From an uncultured Succinatimonas sp. (GTDB taxonomy: Bacteria; Pseudomonadota; Gammaproteobacteria; Enterobacterales; Succinivibrionaceae), in contig USBR01000011.1 of assembly GCA_900552905.1 (NCBI GenBank), forward strand, positions 1-27,017: a DNA stretch of 27,017 nucleotides. The letters run 5' to 3'. The notes under the pieces were generated by a model. That model saw only the letters and a list, made by a program, of their open reading frames with translations. It did not search any database and was not told the origin of the DNA. A program made the position numbers and the translations under genes. Below, in pieces: positions 24,155-27,017 of the stretch (the stretch's first letter is position 1; every line of letters begins with the position of its first letter).

Positions 24155-26392
24155 TTAGTACATAGTGAGAGGATCGACCTCAATGGCAAAACGGGTGTCG
24201 GCGCTGAGGACGGTGGTGGCGACTAAAGCTGAGGTCATATCGAGAAAGTCAGAGAGGATCTTGCGATCGATAGCACTGACAAGGATATGGAAATGATAGC
24301 GATTTTGTCTTTTCTCCATTTTATCAGAGAGTACGGGACTTAAATTTAGATTAGGATAATGTTGGAGCTGTTTTTTTAGCTTTGAGTTAAGCTCAATTAA
24401 AAAGGCATGGGCCCGAGCGCGATCGCTGCTATTAGAGAGTAAAAAGGCCATATAGGTCAGAGGTGGTAATTGTTTATGCTCGCGTTCTTTTAGGAGATAT
24501 TGAGCAATCTGCCAATATCTAATCTCAGGGGAGATGAGTTTATTGATAAGCTCATCGTCAGGATAGTGCGTTTGAATAAAGACTTCACCTTTCTTCTGTG
24601 AGCGTCCAGCGCGACCTGAGACTTGTAATAATAGCTGTGCACAATTCTCGCGTGAGCGAAAATCATCAGAAAAGAGGCTCGAATCCATATCTAAGATGCC
24701 CGCTAGGGTGACATCAGGGAAATCATGGCCCTTAGCAATCATCTGTGTGCCTAAGAGGATCAAACTTTTCTTTTTCTTAAAGCGCTCTAAATGCTCTTCA
24801 AGCTCGATTTTATTTTTAATATTGTCTCTATCGATGCGCTCAATGCCGACATCAGGATAGCGTAGCTTTAAAAAAGCCTCGATTTGTTCAGTACCAAAAC
24901 CGCTTTCTAAAAGACCAGAGCTTTTATGACAGCGCGGACAATGTGAAGGCAGATGGGTGATGTATTCACAGACATGGCAACGCAAGGTCATATCACCGCG
25001 ATGTACCGTCAGGGGATTGTCGCAATGTGGGCAGATAAAGATATGACCACAGTGATGGCAGACTAAATTGCGCGCGTAACCGCGACGATTTAAAAATAAT
25101 AAAACCTGATTGCCCTTGACCGTTTCCTCACCGATCTTATTTTCAAGGCTCTTGCAGATACCGGCTTTAAGACCATCGCTTAAAGGCTCAGCTCTCAAAT
25201 CGATAAGCTTAAAATCCGGCAATAAGGCGCCACCGGCGCGTATAGTGAGATCTAATTTTTGATAAAGACCACGCTCAAAATTAGCTACAGTTTCAAGACT
25301 TGGGGTAGCTGAGCCTAAGATTACCGGGCATTGGCATAAACGGCCACGCATGATTGCAAGTGCGCGTGCATGATAACGAAAGCCGTCAGTTTGTCTAAAG
25401 GAGCTATCATGCTCCTCATCTAAAACAATTAGACCTAAATTGGGGATGGGCGTAAATAAAGCGGTTCGGGTACCGATGAGAATACCTGAGTTACCTCTTT
25501 GCATATCGATATAGGCATCAAGGCGCTCTCTATCGGATAGGGCTGAATGCATAGAGGAGATAGGAACTCTAAAGCGGCGGTAAAATCTATCAAAGGTCTG
25601 CGGGGTTAGGGCAATTTCTGGTACAAGAACTAAGACCGCTTGTCCACGTTTTAAAACAGCTTCAATAATCTGTAGATAAACCTCAGTTTTACCCGAGCCG
25701 GTAATACCGTTGAGGACAAAGACTTTAAATTCCTGAGTTGAGCTTATGGTAGTGATAGCGTGCTTTTGCTGTACATTAGGGGGAAGAGGCTCTTCATTTA
25801 AAAGTTGAGTGTGAAAACTCTGCCATGCTTGTTTTTGCTCTTTAAGATCGATCCTCTCGACTAATTCTTTTTTGATAAGGGCATTTTCACAAGCGGCGCT
25901 GATACCGCGCTCGCGCATTTGACTTCTAAGTTTAGGTCCTGACTTTAATATAGCTAAGAGCTGTTTTTGTTTATCGGATCTTAAAGTCTCGCTATCAAAG
26001 CTTGCGCCTTTAGCGCTGAGCTTTAGACCTGGAATTTCCTCATAGGCACATTTTTTGCCATCGCGGAGAATTTTAGGCAGGGCGCTTAAATAGCATTGCC
26101 CCTTAGGATAATGATAATAGCTAGAGCCAAAATCGATCATGGAGAGCACATCTGTAGAGATAAGGCCATCCTCATCTAAAAGCTCGCAGCTTTTAATATG
26201 CTTTATATTGTCAGGAGCTCTATCTAAGACTTTAGTGATAATACCGACACTCTTTGCGCCGGCAAAATTGATGAGAACGCGGGCACCTCTAAGCTTATCT
26301 TTAGCTGTGGCTTCTACCTTATAGGTAAAATCCTGCCATAAGGGGCGGTTTACGGCTACAGCTACATAAAGATAGGCTTTTTTCTCGGTCAT
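24155..26392 (-). CDS. priA: Primosomal protein N' (replication restart helicase PriA)
   Basis: PriA is a 3'-5' superfamily 2 helicase that recognises stalled forks and reloads the replisome. The 745 residues (E. coli 732) comprise the N-terminal 3'-end-binding domain, a winged-helix region, the helicase core with Walker A GITGSGKT (229-236) and Walker B DEEH (325-328), GSATPS, and the second half with LLGTQMIAKGHDFP and QVSGRAGR. Eight cysteines at 445, 448, 454, 457, 472, 475, 485 and 488 make the two zinc sites, with the same spacing as in E. coli. The ribosome-binding site is weak. A TATAGT box on the minus strand about 50 bases upstream may be its -10. It is divergent from rpmE, as in many relatives. 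Confidence 0.98.
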   Translation of the reverse strand: MTEKKAYLYVAVAVNRPLWQDFTYKVEATAKDKLRGARVLINFAGAKSVGIITKVLDRAPDNIKHIKSCELLDEDGLISTDVLSMIDFGSSYYHYPKGQCYLSALPKILRDGKKCAYEEIPGLKLSAKGASFDSETLRSDKQKQLLAILKSGPKLRSQMRERGISAACENALIKKELVERIDLKEQKQAWQSFHTQLLNEEPLPPNVQQKHAITTISSTQEFKVFVLNGITGSGKTEVYLQIIEAVLKRGQAVLVLVPEIALTPQTFDRFYRRFRVPISSMHSALSDRERLDAYIDMQRGNSGILIGTRTALFTPIPNLGLIVLDEEHDSSFRQTDGFRYHARALAIMRGRLCQCPVILGSATPSLETVANFERGLYQKLDLTIRAGGALLPDFKLIDLRAEPLSDGLKAGICKSLENKIGEETVKGNQVLLFLNRRGYARNLVCHHCGHIFICPHCDNPLTVHRGDMTLRCHVCEYITHLPSHCPRCHKSSGLLESGFGTEQIEAFLKLRYPDVGIERIDRDNIKNKIELEEHLERFKKKKSLILLGTQMIAKGHDFPDVTLAGILDMDSSLFSDDFRSRENCAQLLLQVSGRAGRSQKKGEVFIQTHYPDDELINKLISPEIRYWQIAQYLLKEREHKQLPPLTYMAFLLSNSSDRARAHAFLIELNSKLKKQLQHYPNLNLSPVLSDKMEKRQNRYHFHILVSAIDRKILSDFLDMTSALVATTVLSADTRFAIEVDPLTMY

Positions 26393-26562
26393 ATTTAGAT
26401 CATATAAGCTTAAGTTTCATAAAAGTTTAGAAGACTATATTAATCTGAAAGCTTAAAAAGAAAAATCCTTTTACTAAAAAAGATTAAAATAAATATATAT
26501 CAATAATTTAGTGTTTTTAATGAGAGTTTTGGAGCCTTTTTAGGGAGCAAGAGGCTTTGAGA

Positions 26563-26585
26563 GCTTAGAAAAAAAGATTCTAAGC
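26563..26585. repeat. Eight-base inverted repeat upstream of rpmE
   Basis: GCTTAGAA (26563-26570) and TTCTAAGC (26578-26585) are perfectly complementary across a seven-base A-rich loop. The repeat ends 11 bases before the proposed rpmE -35 box. No T-run follows on either strand, so a protein-binding site is more likely than a terminator. Confidence 0.4.
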
Positions 26586-26596
26586 GTATTTATTCC

Positions 26597-26625
26597 TTGC
26601 AAAAGCTTATTTTATGCATTAATAT
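26597..26625 (+). promoter_or_regulatory. Probable rpmE promoter
   Basis: TTGCAA (26597-26602) and TAATAT (26620-26625) each match four of six sigma-70 consensus bases and are separated by the ideal 17 bases. Transcription would start near 26632, giving an 80-base leader. Confidence 0.45.
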
Positions 26626-26646
26626 ATGCGCACCTTTTTTTTCCAT

Positions 26647-26701
26647 ATTATGCGTGTGGTATTCGGCGCAAGGGATTGTGGCTGAAAGCGCGACACGTAA
26701 T
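26647..26701 (+). promoter_or_regulatory. Structured rpmE leader, candidate L31 autoregulatory element
   Basis: ATTA and CGTGT (26647-26650, 26653-26657) pair with ACACG and TAAT (26693-26701), giving nine base pairs interrupted only by a two-base bulge. An inner GCGC/GCGC stem joins 26666-26669 to 26688-26691. The GAGG ribosome-binding site at 26704-26707 follows the closing stem directly. Structured L31 leaders are known in several bacterial groups, including gammaproteobacteria, and are thought to bind L31. I have not matched this one to a known consensus. Confidence 0.42.
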
Positions 26702-26712
26702 TTGAGGTTATC

Positions 26713-26937
26713 ATGAAAGAAAACATTCATCCTCAGTACGAGGAAGTCAATGTACGTTGCTCTTGCGGTAACACCTTCAAGATCCGTACTACTGCAGGTC
26801 ACGATTTATCCTTAGACGTTTGCTCTAAGTGCCACCCTTTCTTCACTGGTAAGCAGAAGATTGTTGACACCGGTGGTCGTGTTGAGGCCTTTAAGAAGCG
26901 TTTCGGTGGTATCTCTGCTTTCGCCATCAAGCACTAA
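26713..26937 (+). CDS. rpmE: 50S ribosomal protein L31, zinc-binding type
   Basis: L31 is a component of the large ribosomal subunit and bridges to the small subunit. The 74 residues (E. coli 70) begin [12 protein letters not shown] and contain the four zinc-binding cysteines C16, C18, C37 and C40 (CSC and CSKC), so this is the C-plus form, not the zinc-free paralogue induced by zinc starvation. [26 protein letters not shown] is the family core. GAGG is a good ribosome-binding site. The 80 bases after the gene hold a GCGGATT/AATCCGC inverted repeat (26966-27002) with a 23-base loop and no clear terminator before the window ends. Confidence 0.98.
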   Translation: MKENIHPQYEEVNVRCSCGNTFKIRTTAGHDLSLDVCSKCHPFFTGKQKIVDTGGRVEAFKKRFGGISAFAIKH

Positions 26938-27017
26938 TAAAGACCAATGCTTTAAAAGCCCCTACGCGGATTTTGTAAGTTTTTTATGACACGGCAATCC
27001 GCTAATATTAAAAGTCC

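Larger units (their letters stand above)
26393..26712. other. Divergent priA/rpmE promoter region
   Basis: This 320-base gap has no convincing gene. Its first part is very AT-rich and should hold the priA promoter on the minus strand. The second part holds an inverted repeat (26563-26585), the proposed rpmE promoter (26597-26625) and a structured rpmE leader (26647-26701). An open frame on the minus strand from 26802 back to 26590 is only the shadow of rpmE and its leader. Confidence 0.75.

Noticed and set aside
24155-26392. Plus-strand small reading frames inside priA, argS, hslU and other genes
   Set aside because: They overlap strongly supported genes in other frames and show no family motifs.
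26563-26585. Rho-independent terminator upstream of rpmE
   Set aside because: The stem is AT-rich and no T-run follows on either strand.
1-27017. CRISPR arrays, transposases, integrases, toxin-antitoxin or defence genes, tRNA and rRNA genes
   Set aside because: Looked for throughout; no spaced direct repeats, cloverleaf-like sequences or mobile-element protein motifs were found.

Overview
This window reads as ordinary chromosome from a gammaproteobacterium with moderate-to-low GC. The ssb/uvrA head-to-head pair, the order priA-argS-ftsN-hslV-hslU beside rpmE, a ZapB-like gene after hslU, and PlsB, PmbA (TldE) and FieF homologues all point that way. Heavy TTA/GAT/GGT codon use, a sugar-uptake operon with an L-arabinose isomerase, and PTS sugar transport suggest a gut or rumen sugar fermenter. 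Succinivibrionaceae is my best guess, by inference only. I see no tRNA or rRNA genes, CRISPR arrays, insertion sequences, phage genes or defence genes.

Region 1 (1-3713): a shortened ssb-like gene on the minus strand diverges from uvrA (nucleotide excision repair). uvrA is followed by a small DUF2750 gene and a bidirectional terminator.

Region 2 (3729-10489): a sugar ABC transporter with the layout of the E. coli YtfQRT-YjfF type, split into two divergent arms. The periplasmic binding protein is on the minus strand. Permease, ATPase, second permease and L-arabinose isomerase (araA) follow one another on the plus strand. The roughly 650-base gap between the arms carries a perfect 16-base LacI/PurR-type palindrome placed between plausible -35 and -10 boxes, a second imperfect copy near the binding-protein gene, and a possible attenuator hairpin in the leader. 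araB, araD and the regulator are not in the window.

Region 3 (10522-19385): a BASS-type membrane transporter (minus), pmbA (plus), plsB (minus), then a plus-strand run of fieF (divalent metal efflux), cysE (serine acetyltransferase) and a three-domain fructose-family PTS enzyme II.

Region 4 (19384-26392, all minus): priA, argS, an FtsN-like SPOR protein, hslV, hslU and a ZapB-like coiled-coil gene. From argS onward the genes overlap or nearly touch. Replication restart, arginyl-tRNA synthesis, division and ATP-dependent proteolysis are therefore probably co-expressed. The ArgRS signature usually written HVGH reads AVHH here.

Region 5 (26393-27017): an AT-rich divergent promoter region, a structured leader that may be an L31 autoregulatory element, and rpmE. 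The best leads are the sugar-operon control region, the ArgRS motif change, the shortened ssb and the rpmE leader. None amounts to a clearly new system.
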